DNA from: Brenneria nigrifluens DSM 30175 = ATCC 13028
Lineage (GTDB): Bacteria; Pseudomonadota; Gammaproteobacteria; Enterobacterales; Enterobacteriaceae
DNA: 64,000 bases
Reading direction: 5' to 3'
NCBI RefSeq assembly: GCF_005484965.1
Contig: NZ_CP034036.1
Location: forward strand, 3,658,001 to 3,722,000
Position numbers and translations under genes: made by a program. Shown here piece after piece: positions 35,391 to 43,064 of the stretch. Each line of letters starts with the position of its first letter. Position 1 is the first letter of the stretch. A model generated the notes under the pieces. It worked only from the letters and a program-made list of their open reading frames with translations. It had not been told where the DNA came from and did no database searches.

Positions 35391-38300
35391 CTGCCAAATA
35401 TAGGTCCCGAGTCGCAGGAATGTTTCGTGAGAATTCGGCGAATAGACACTCAACAATCCTTGTTCGTTCGCCACAAGACATTGCCAGCTTCCCTCATCGA
35501 GCATCAGCTCTTTGAAATCAACACCGTCCTGGCTCAGATAAATCACCTGCCGATTATAGCTGGACGGGAACAAGCTGATCTCCGACAGGTGAAAACAGTC
35601 GGCTACGCGCAGTTCGCTGGTATGCCGTTTCCACTCATATCCTTTATCGGAAGTCAGCAGATAGCGGGAGTAAAAACACATTAGCATATCATTCATCCGA
35701 GATATCAGAATATCACTATAGAACTCCTTCTCACTGTTCCAGGTGCAAGATCGCCAACTTTTACCTGGCACGTGATACTCAATAATAGGATCTGATTTAG
35801 GACGTTTCTTCACTGATGTGTATAAATTGTCGTATTTACAGAATGCCAACAAGCAATCGATACCCGGCAGCGCACAAAGACGCTCCATTTCAATCCCTTC
35901 GCTGTAATTCGGCGCGTCTTCGTATCGGTGCCATTTCGCATCAAGGCTGTCGGTACAGAAAATAACCGGCTTGTCGTAAGTCAATGTTTTCGTCGAGTCG
36001 AAGAAAAAACCTTCCTCTTTATACTGATAATCCTTACGTTCCTTAAATCGCCACAACCAAAGATGGTTAAAATAAACAAGATCCTCGGTAAAACTGAACT
36101 TCCAGTTATTAGATACATCCGGGAACTGGCTTTTCTGCCAATTCACAGCATCGTTGGAATAATAGAATCCGGAATCGGAGCCGGAGAACATCACCCAGAT
36201 ACCCTCCACAATTATAATCTTACTTACATAACGTATTTTTTCTGACGGATCAGGGTTAACGACATGCCAGTTCAGTCGATCCTCACTACGATAGAAACAT
36301 TCATCAGTATCAACGAGTAACCAGACATGCCCATCCGTTTTGACGTGACGAATTTTTTCCGGATCGCAGGGTGGATTTTCAATATCCTGCCATTCGATCC
36401 GAAAACGCAGCTCTCTGCCACCTTTCACTATCGTAACAGATTGTTTATCGAGTTTTTCCAACTCCTTCTGCTGCAACCACTCGATATGTTTCTGCTCTTT
36501 AATACGAATGACAGACCGGTCAAACTCACTACGTGCAAACAGTTCAAGCTGTTCGGCAGCATCAGAACATGCGTTTGAGAAAGCAGTTAATGCATCATCA
36601 ATTTGCTCCTGATAATCACTGAGTTGGTTATACCAGTCTTCATTTTCTGCAGAGTTATCCAATTCATAATCGGAATAACTGATTTGATCGTCGTATTTAA
36701 AGGTCGGTAACTCCCAGCGGGAGATTATACCGTTGGCCTTGCTCAAGACTGAGGAGTTTGTCGAGAGGAAATCGCGGGCCTTTTTACGAAAATCATTCAG
36801 GAGTGAAACGCAGGATTTTCTCCCCAGAGCACAGGCTGATCCACCAACAGCGGAACCCACTTTACTCAGGAAGCTTTCATCATCAAACGACCCCATGTAA
36901 AAGCTGTAATCGCCAGCTTTATCCGTCACTTTCAGCAGATCAAAACCAAGCATAGTAGACGCATTGCTAGCGGCATAAAGCTGCTTGATCACTTCCGAGA
37001 ATTGATTTTTAAATTGCACCTCGCGATAGCGAAAGATATTATTCCATCCCTGCGTCAACGGAACCAGTTTCGCTGCGCTGGTGAGCAACTTCGCTTCGTC
37101 ATTTTCTTGAAGCAGCGCCAGCATGTAGGGGAAACTCTCCTTAAACTGCACAGGCTTAAGGCTACTAAGCAAACGCATAACCTGTGGGTTTTCAATGTTC
37201 TTACCACATAGCATTAGCAGAAAGAACGCATCGAGAAGCCAGGTGTAACGCGCGCTATCATTACTAAGCAGTTCCAACATTACCTGCTGATATTCCTGGT
37301 ATTTATAAGGGCTGTCTGCAAGGTTGGTAATTTCGTCAACCACCGCAGGACTGCCGGCATATTCCCCCAAAAGCGCTAGAAACTCATACCCTTGCTTACT
37401 CAGTGATGCGGAATTTTCAATACTCAGCGCGAGTAAAAGCAGATAGAGAGATTTTTTATCTTCGCTGTCTGTGGCGTCCAGAAAACAGTGCTGACGAATA
37501 TCCGGCAATGCTGAAACCAGAGTCAACTTCTCAGCAGAATCATCCTGCATATCCTCAATTGCAATAGCATTTAATCCATTAATATCCCGATAAATATCGA
37601 TAGTCACCAAACTGCCACCGATCACTTCGCTTATCAGATCACGGATGCTGTAGATGGTTGATAAGCTGGAGAAGGCTTCACCAAAAAGTCTGGAAATCAG
37701 CTTTTCACGAGCTTCATCGCTGTTGCACAGCGCGTCGTCGTCAATCAGAGAGACGATCGTTTCATATTGTTCCGAGAGAAAATAGAGCGCGTTAAAACCA
37801 ATGCCTGAGATATTGTTCTGAATAAAGTGGGAGTCAATTTCATAATCATCCACCGAAAGTTCGATGAGCGAACGGTAGCGATCGATACCGATAATATCTA
37901 TCTGATCTATAAGCTCAATAATGAAATCTAGCAGGCGCACTTCTTCATCACAGTTGACACCTAACTTTTCAAGCGTCACGATCAGATAATTGATATCTGC
38001 CGCCACCAGCTCAGCATCCTGATGCCTGCGCATAAAATCATAGGCCAAGCTTAACACCAGAATGGTACCCGGGTAGGATTTATAGCGACGCTTATTCGCT
38101 TCAATATCTAACGACCAGTTATTAAATCGGGTGTTATTTTCCACATGTACCAGGCGGCAGTTGATTTTATCAATTGCCTGTTCGAGAAAATCCCGCGTTT
38201 CAATGATATATTCGTTCATGGTCCCCAAATTATTGCGAATAATGGCAATACTCTGGGAATTGATTAAGTTTTGCTGCTGGAGTTGCATCAAATAGTGCCA

Positions 38301-38585
38301 TGCAAACCGCTGCATCTGCAAAGCATCTGACTGATTCAATAACTGATTCTCAGTATTTTTACCGCTGACAGCCCCCCAAAATCGTTTAAAAAAACCACTA
38401 CCTATCTGATTTTGTAATCGAGCTTGGCTGCTGGAAATCAGCTTTGAGGCGTCCAACGCCAGTTGCTGCGTAAGTGCTGAGTTCGCTTTGTGCTGCCTGA
38501 CCAAATCAGTAACAGCTTTTAGCTCCATCCCCTCCAGTGGTTGATGAAAAATCTCTTGTTGCTGCGCAACAGTCATATCAGTCAT
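35385..38585 (-). CDS. Large protein with a C-terminal Asp-box domain, third gene of the WYL operon
   Basis: This 1,066-residue protein of unknown family is mostly helical at its N-terminus (about 1-700). The C-terminal third has four units of S-x-D-x-x-x-x-W type: FYRSEDRLNWHVV (about 760), FYYSNDAVNWQKS (about 804), LLTSDKGYEWKRH (about 975) and IYLSQDGVDFKEL (about 1012). Asp-boxes of this kind occur in beta-propellers of sialidase type. No signal peptide or membrane helix is evident. It follows the membrane nuclease-like gene by nine bases. Its stop TAG falls at the IS3 junction, so a few C-terminal residues may be lost. It could be a phage sensor, but I can only infer this. Confidence 0.65.
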   Translation of the reverse strand: MTDMTVAQQQEIFHQPLEGMELKAVTDLVRQHKANSALTQQLALDASKLISSSQARLQNQIGSGFFKRFWGAVSGKNTENQLLNQSDALQMQRFAWHYLMQLQQQNLINSQSIAIIRNNLGTMNEYIIETRDFLEQAIDKINCRLVHVENNTRFNNWSLDIEANKRRYKSYPGTILVLSLAYDFMRRHQDAELVAADINYLIVTLEKLGVNCDEEVRLLDFIIELIDQIDIIGIDRYRSLIELSVDDYEIDSHFIQNNISGIGFNALYFLSEQYETIVSLIDDDALCNSDEAREKLISRLFGEAFSSLSTIYSIRDLISEVIGGSLVTIDIYRDINGLNAIAIEDMQDDSAEKLTLVSALPDIRQHCFLDATDSEDKKSLYLLLLALSIENSASLSKQGYEFLALLGEYAGSPAVVDEITNLADSPYKYQEYQQVMLELLSNDSARYTWLLDAFFLLMLCGKNIENPQVMRLLSSLKPVQFKESFPYMLALLQENDEAKLLTSAAKLVPLTQGWNNIFRYREVQFKNQFSEVIKQLYAASNASTMLGFDLLKVTDKAGDYSFYMGSFDDESFLSKVGSAVGGSACALGRKSCVSLLNDFRKKARDFLSTNSSVLSKANGIISRWELPTFKYDDQISYSDYELDNSAENEDWYNQLSDYQEQIDDALTAFSNACSDAAEQLELFARSEFDRSVIRIKEQKHIEWLQQKELEKLDKQSVTIVKGGRELRFRIEWQDIENPPCDPEKIRHVKTDGHVWLLVDTDECFYRSEDRLNWHVVNPDPSEKIRYVSKIIIVEGIWVMFSGSDSGFYYSNDAVNWQKSQFPDVSNNWKFSFTEDLVYFNHLWLWRFKERKDYQYKEEGFFFDSTKTLTYDKPVIFCTDSLDAKWHRYEDAPNYSEGIEMERLCALPGIDCLLAFCKYDNLYTSVKKRPKSDPIIEYHVPGKSWRSCTWNSEKEFYSDILISRMNDMLMCFYSRYLLTSDKGYEWKRHTSELRVADCFHLSEISLFPSSYNRQVIYLSQDGVDFKELMLDEGSWQCLVANEQGLLSVYSPNSHETFLRLGTYIWQS

Positions 38586-38594
38586 TTTAGTTCC

Positions 38595-40010
38595 TTACAG
38601 ATTATTAATTTTATTTCTTAAGCGAATACTTTGCGCTTCCATAGTTTTTATCTGGCTGGAAAAATGTTTTTCAGATAAATAAAGTCCTTTATGGAAGTCG
38701 GCGTAATATATTTGGGATTGATGCAGATAACCCAATGCATCGTGCATCACTTGGCTATTACTCACCACCTGCTCGGTATTAGCGAGGGTAAGCTCGAAAT
38801 TTTTCTCGATGTGATTATCCAGCGCAATATTCATCGCCAGCGTAGTGACTAAGCCGCCGATGAGGCTTCCCACCAACATGCCAACAGGTCCACCGGGAGC
38901 TCCCACAGCCGCACCTATGGATGCTCCTGCAACACCGGCCCCCGTTTGGAACAGGCCTTTTCCCGTGCGAGACTCGAGTTCCTGTGCCGTGATTTTCCCT
39001 GCTGCAAACAGCACTACGTTTTGCACCACTTCCACCGCACACACGGCAGTCCCCGCGATACCGCCATTGGCAAGGCTGCGTTTAAAAACGGTACCCGCGA
39101 ACAAACCGGGCAAGGAACGCGCGGCAATGCTGACGCTCGCGGTGGCAACCCCAGCTTTCAGCGCGCTATCCCCGGCGGCAATTACCGTATTTTGCAGGAT
39201 CTGGATGGTGGCTTGTTCGGCCGTAATTTCTCCATTTCTCACCTGTCGAACATACTGGAATGTATTGATGCTGCCCGCAATTACGGTGGTGATCACAGCC
39301 GCAGAACCCGCAGCGCGCACGCTTTGTTGGATGGTCGCTTTATTGAGATATCCGGTCTGCATTTTATCGTGCAGATCTTTACCCGATTGTGTACCTGCCC
39401 CCACAGCCTCCGCCTCGCGTTTGCTGAGCGGCGTTGATTTAACACCCTCTGCCTCAATGGATCCGGCAGTTTTATCACGCACTTTTTCTGCCACCTCAGA
39501 CACAGCCGGACGCGTTTGTTGGTTTTTAAGTACGGTACGCTGGGCTGAATCCTTGATCCCATCAATTTGATCTACCGGACCGATAAATACATCGCTGTGC
39601 TGATACTGATGAACGCCGTCTTTGGTGGAACGGAAGGCTTTTTGCGTCTCGTCGGCATTGCGGAAATATTTAAGCTGTGCGCCCACTAACTGCTCATCAC
39701 CCTTCATCACTACGATGTCATGAACCTGATGATTTTTCCCCAGCGGGGTATTCTTAAACTGGTCCGTAAAAGCGCGTACATCTTTATCTTTTAGAATGGC
39801 ATCAAGATTGAAGGATTCTGCATGCCAGGTTTCCGCAGCAAAACCGCCTTTTATGGCGTTGTTTTGCGCCGTGGAGGAGATGGTTGACATAATATTGTTA
39901 GCCTGGTTTATTTCACCAACCATTCGTCCAATTTTTTCGGCAGCCTGTATTGGCCAGATTGGACAGAGGCTAATCGACTGCGTTACAGCTTTTTTGCGAT
40001 CATGCATCAT
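38595..40010 (-). CDS. PD-(D/E)XK-like protein with a glycine-zipper membrane region
   Basis: This 471-residue protein has two visible parts. Residues 56-116 have E60, H63, D98 and the pair Q112-x-K114 (in VHDIVVMKGDEQLVGAQLKYF), which resembles a PD-(D/E)XK nuclease with Gln for Glu. Residues about 233-255 and 355-395 are hydrophobic and glycine-rich, the latter as AGASIGAAVGAPGGPVGMLVG, like a glycine zipper or a membrane-inserting segment. The start has AAGGA seven bases before. It is the second gene of the WYL operon. A toxin or effector role that cleaves nucleic acid or acts at the membrane is plausible. No named family is recognised. Confidence 0.6.
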   Translation of the reverse strand: MMHDRKKAVTQSISLCPIWPIQAAEKIGRMVGEINQANNIMSTISSTAQNNAIKGGFAAETWHAESFNLDAILKDKDVRAFTDQFKNTPLGKNHQVHDIVVMKGDEQLVGAQLKYFRNADETQKAFRSTKDGVHQYQHSDVFIGPVDQIDGIKDSAQRTVLKNQQTRPAVSEVAEKVRDKTAGSIEAEGVKSTPLSKREAEAVGAGTQSGKDLHDKMQTGYLNKATIQQSVRAAGSAAVITTVIAGSINTFQYVRQVRNGEITAEQATIQILQNTVIAAGDSALKAGVATASVSIAARSLPGLFAGTVFKRSLANGGIAGTAVCAVEVVQNVVLFAAGKITAQELESRTGKGLFQTGAGVAGASIGAAVGAPGGPVGMLVGSLIGGLVTTLAMNIALDNHIEKNFELTLANTEQVVSNSQVMHDALGYLHQSQIYYADFHKGLYLSEKHFSSQIKTMEAQSIRLRNKINNL

Positions 40011-40061
40011 GGTGCATCCTTAGGCGTTATTCTGGAAAACATTATCGGTTACAAGGTCATT

Positions 40062-40961
40062 TTATTGAGTAAGTTGGGAAATATACTGAGAAAGTTGCAC
40101 CACAAACGCATTAGCTTCAGTCTCGGGCGATACGATTCGCACATTAGGCAACCAGAATCGCAGCGTAGAAAAGAGTTGTTCCCGATGTGCAATTCGCGTT
40201 GTGACAATTAACTTGCCATCCGGTGATTTGCTGATGATTTTTTGCTGCGGCAATATGTTTCGCCGCTCAAAATAGTGGGCAATATCGGGAAGCACTTCAA
40301 CCGTGACTTCCATTTTGTTCATACTGAACCAGGCGTCGTCTTCGCTATCAAGATAGTCATGGATATCACTGTCTGGGGTAAACGTTGTTTTTTTGATATC
40401 CAGCCACTCAATCGCACTCACCCGAAAGGCTTTAATCATCAATTCAGTATCTGTTGCCGCCAGATACCATACTCCTTTTAAATTCATTAAACGGTATGGA
40501 TGGAGAGTCCTGGATTTTCCTTTATAGTGAATAACGCAAACCAAACTCTCTTTAATGGCTTTGTCCAGACTGGAAAATGTGTTCTTCTGTAGCTCAGAGT
40601 TCAATGTTTCTGGAGGGAGGGGCAATATTTTTATTCGCTTATATTCAATCGCCGTGAGTATATTTCGTAACGAACCATCCCCTGATAACGGCAGTAATTC
40701 CCTCAGGCCCGTTTTTTCACCCAGACTATCTAACGAAGGCAGTTTGTCTTCTGCCTCATTTTGCATGCTGATACGATAGATCCCATCTTTAGAGCACGTG
40801 ACAAACTCTCCCAGGCGATTTAGATCACGATAAATGGTTCTCTCCGTAACCTTAAAGCGGCTTGCTAACTCACGACGCGAAACCGCACCATCCTTAAACA
40901 GCTTCAATAAAATCAGCGCGATACGATTTGCCAAACGCTCATGCCGTGAAGAATTATCCAT
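40062..40961 (-). CDS. WYL-domain transcriptional regulator
   Basis: This protein of about 299 residues has an N-terminal winged helix (NRIALILLKLFKDGAVSRRELASRFKVTERTIYRDLNRL) and the WYL domain, including YRLMNLKGVWYLAATDTE. WYL regulators, such as CapW and BrxR, repress defence operons and are thought to sense nucleic acid ligands. The ATG at 40,961 is preferred to the TTG at 40,967. It is first in a minus-strand run with the PD-(D/E)XK-like and Asp-box genes, 51 bases from the next. A perfect palindrome lies 44-64 bases upstream of the start codon. Confidence 0.9.
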   Translation of the reverse strand: MDNSSRHERLANRIALILLKLFKDGAVSRRELASRFKVTERTIYRDLNRLGEFVTCSKDGIYRISMQNEAEDKLPSLDSLGEKTGLRELLPLSGDGSLRNILTAIEYKRIKILPLPPETLNSELQKNTFSSLDKAIKESLVCVIHYKGKSRTLHPYRLMNLKGVWYLAATDTELMIKAFRVSAIEWLDIKKTTFTPDSDIHDYLDSEDDAWFSMNKMEVTVEVLPDIAHYFERRNILPQQKIISKSPDGKLIVTTRIAHREQLFSTLRFWLPNVRIVSPETEANAFVVQLSQYISQLTQ

Positions 40962-41004
40962 AATCAAATCTCGGTCAGAATTTGGGCTTCATGTTACACC
41001 TACA

Positions 41005-41025
41005 AACTGACAGGAGGTGTCAGTT
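41005..41025. promoter_or_regulatory. Perfect palindrome upstream of the WYL regulator
   Basis: AACTGACA at 41,005-41,012 is inversely repeated as TGTCAGTT at 41,018-41,025 around a five-base spacer. WYL regulators of defence operons commonly repress through inverted repeats near their own promoter, so this is the likely operator. Confidence 0.7.
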
Positions 41026-41160
41026 ATCTCATAATTAGTGGTTAAAAATCACAATTATGCGCTAAAAAAGAATAGAGGAGTTCTGCGAACAGGCACATCC
41101 TGATGATGTGCCTCATTAAGTACTGCCGACGGAAACACTGACATGTGGCGTCAGACTTGA

Positions 41161-41295
41161 AACCAACATATTCACAAACTGTCGCACCACGAACCGGTGA
41201 TTGGCATTATGGGTAAAACTAATGTGGGCAAATCGAACCTGTGTAATGAACTGTTCCTGGGCGAGGTCTCTCCTATCAGTGATGTGAATACCTGA
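41161..41295 (+). pseudogene. Remnant of a YfjP/YeeP-type GTPase
   Basis: In one frame, HHEPVIGIMGKTNVGKSNLCNELFLGEVSPI ends at TGA. GKTNVGKSNLCNELF is the P-loop of the YfjP/YeeP-type GTPases found in CP4-like islands. No start codon precedes it, and everything after the P-loop region is lost. It is a decayed fragment. Confidence 0.65.
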
Positions 41296-41416
41296 ACGAT
41301 CACACATGAATCATCAGCTAAACCAGCATTGAGCAAATAGCCACTGACCGCAATGAAAGCCAACCTTCGCATTAGTAATACAAGTAAAGTCAAAGATGAG
41401 TACAGCGAGGAGTACA

Positions 41417-41472
41417 ATAAAAAGATAAAAAGATAAAAAGATAAAAAGATAAAAAGATAAAAAGATAAAAAG
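41417..41472. repeat. Tandem repeat of ATAAAAAG, seven copies
   Basis: Seven exact eight-base units run head to tail. The next eight bases begin with a diverged copy (ACAAAATT). It is 70 bases downstream of the integrase stop and may be a slippage-prone microsatellite. No known function. Confidence 0.85.
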
Positions 41473-41541
41473 ACAAAATTACAAATAACATTTAAACCAA
41501 TAAATTATTAAAAAAGAAATAACAACTCAACGTCTAACCAG

Positions 41542-42825
41542 TTAATTAACCAAACCATCCATATAATCCGCCCAAATCTGCAACCACTTCTTGCATTCAG
41601 CATCATACGTATACAGATTATAGACCCCCTCGATCCCACCGCGGGTGTGGCCCAGAATCGCCTCTGCCACCTCATTCGGACACTGCAAACGCGATAGTCC
41701 TGTACGGACAGTGCGCCGCAAATCATGAGGCGTCCAGTGGGGGATATCCAGCATTTGTCCGTCCTGCCGCAAACGCCATGTTTGTTCGGTAAGGTATTTT
41801 TGCTGGATGGGCAAACGGGTAAGTTGTGAGGGGAACAGATACTTATCTGAAGTCAGACGCAACATTTTAAGGAACGCTATGGCCTGAGAAGGAAGCTGAA
41901 CATCACGTTCCACACCAGTTTTAGTTTCTCGCAGATGAATAGTGCCTTTATCAAGATCGACGTCTTCCCAAGCGATAGGACACACTTCCCCGGTTCGGCA
42001 CCCGGTCCATAGCGTGAGGCGCAATACATTCTTGGTTGACGATGTAAATGCGGAGCCGGGGAGCCAACGCAAAAACTTAGCCAGTTCTTTCTCGCTCAGA
42101 ACACGTGTTCCACGATTACAAGTCAGCTTGATTTTAGTCTGCCGCAGACTGGATTTCGCCAACAGCGCCGGATTGGCAAAGCTATCATCGAAACGGCCTA
42201 AGCCAATAGCGAATTCATAGGCAGAAGATAGCTCTCGCAATAAATGTCCGGCCTGAACATTGGCGCCGCGTGCAAGCACGATATTGACCAGATCGATAAT
42301 ATCCTTACGCGTCACTTCGGCAGCGATCTTATCCCCTATTATAGCAACCGCATCATTCTGCAAAATGCGGCGCACTTCCATTTGCCCTTTCTTCTTACGC
42401 GCTCCGGGGATGATTTTACCCTCCGTGCTTTTACGATCTTCAATTCGCTCCGTCAAATAAAGCTCGACCAATCCCTGTACAGTGAGAACAGGGGTTGGCT
42501 GTTTCTGGCTTTCTTCGATCTGTTTTTGCTTTTTCTCTCTTAATTCTGTTGCAGGGCAGCGCCCTTCATTCCTGATTTGCTTCAATTCCTGCAATTTCAT
42601 ACGAGCCATTGCAAGCGTAGTTTGCGGGAAGCTTCCAATTTTTACCTGTGTCAGTTTGTGGGTCACTGGGCTAGTATAGCGATAGAAAAAGGTCTTAATA
42701 CCCGTCGCCCCACAGGAGACTCTCAGACCCCGGTTTTCGCCGATATCAGCTTTATCTTTGTCCGCTGGCTTCATCATTTCGATAGCTTTGGACGATAACG
42801 GTTTTCCGGCCTGTTTTCCTGTCAT
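41542..42825 (-). CDS. int: P4-type tyrosine integrase
   Basis: This 427-residue integrase belongs to the P4-like family of genomic islands. An N-terminal DUF4102 domain (RVSCGATGIKTFFYRYTSPVTHKLTQVKIG) precedes the core-binding domain. The catalytic residues are in GCRTGEVCPIAWEDVD (Arg), HDLRRTVRT (His-Arg), GHTRGG and the nucleophile Tyr in GVYNLYTYD. GGAG lies before the ATG. It sits at the right end of the island, 114 bases from the right 23-bp repeat. It appears intact. Confidence 0.94.
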   Translation of the reverse strand: MTGKQAGKPLSSKAIEMMKPADKDKADIGENRGLRVSCGATGIKTFFYRYTSPVTHKLTQVKIGSFPQTTLAMARMKLQELKQIRNEGRCPATELREKKQKQIEESQKQPTPVLTVQGLVELYLTERIEDRKSTEGKIIPGARKKKGQMEVRRILQNDAVAIIGDKIAAEVTRKDIIDLVNIVLARGANVQAGHLLRELSSAYEFAIGLGRFDDSFANPALLAKSSLRQTKIKLTCNRGTRVLSEKELAKFLRWLPGSAFTSSTKNVLRLTLWTGCRTGEVCPIAWEDVDLDKGTIHLRETKTGVERDVQLPSQAIAFLKMLRLTSDKYLFPSQLTRLPIQQKYLTEQTWRLRQDGQMLDIPHWTPHDLRRTVRTGLSRLQCPNEVAEAILGHTRGGIEGVYNLYTYDAECKKWLQIWADYMDGLVN

Positions 42826-42887
42826 ACGCGCTCCGTTATTATGACCAGCTTGATTGATATACTGATGCTGTTTTCGAACTTCAGCAA

Positions 42888-42898
42888 AAGTGTAGGTT
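42888..42898 (-). repeat. Inverted copy of the ACCTACACTT element
   Basis: AAGTGTAGGTT is the reverse complement of the core of the island's end repeats. It lies between the integrase gene and the right repeat and may be an arm-type binding site of the integrase. Confidence 0.5.
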
Positions 42899-42938
42899 GT
42901 CTATTTAAACAAGCTCATTATACCATAGTTTGCATACC

Positions 42939-42961
42939 AACCTACATTTTTACCTACACTT
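42939..42961. repeat. Right 23-bp direct repeat (putative attR)
   Basis: This is the second copy of the repeat at 75-97, with two mismatches. Beyond it the sequence leads into the mutS upstream region. The integrase gene ends the island just inside it. Confidence 0.6.
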
Positions 42962-43064
42962 AAAAGTGAGTTTTTACGATATTTTGTGAGATGACGTGAT
43001 ACTTAATGAGAATAACAAAAATCATAATTAACTTTAAATTCAATGGACTATAAAACAAAACCGC

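Larger units (their letters stand above)
41026..41541. other. Low-complexity intergenic region with remnants
   Basis: This 516-base stretch has no intact gene. It contains an AGGCACATC/GATGTGCCT hairpin at 41,091-41,113, a remnant of a yfjP/yeeP-like GTPase gene (41,161-41,295), and a tandem repeat at 41,417-41,472. The rest is AT-rich and shows nothing that I can name. Confidence 0.55.

Noticed and set aside
41417..41472. Possible CRISPR array
   Set aside because: The repeats are 8 bases with no spacers, so it is a simple tandem repeat. No other repeat-spacer pattern was seen in the window.
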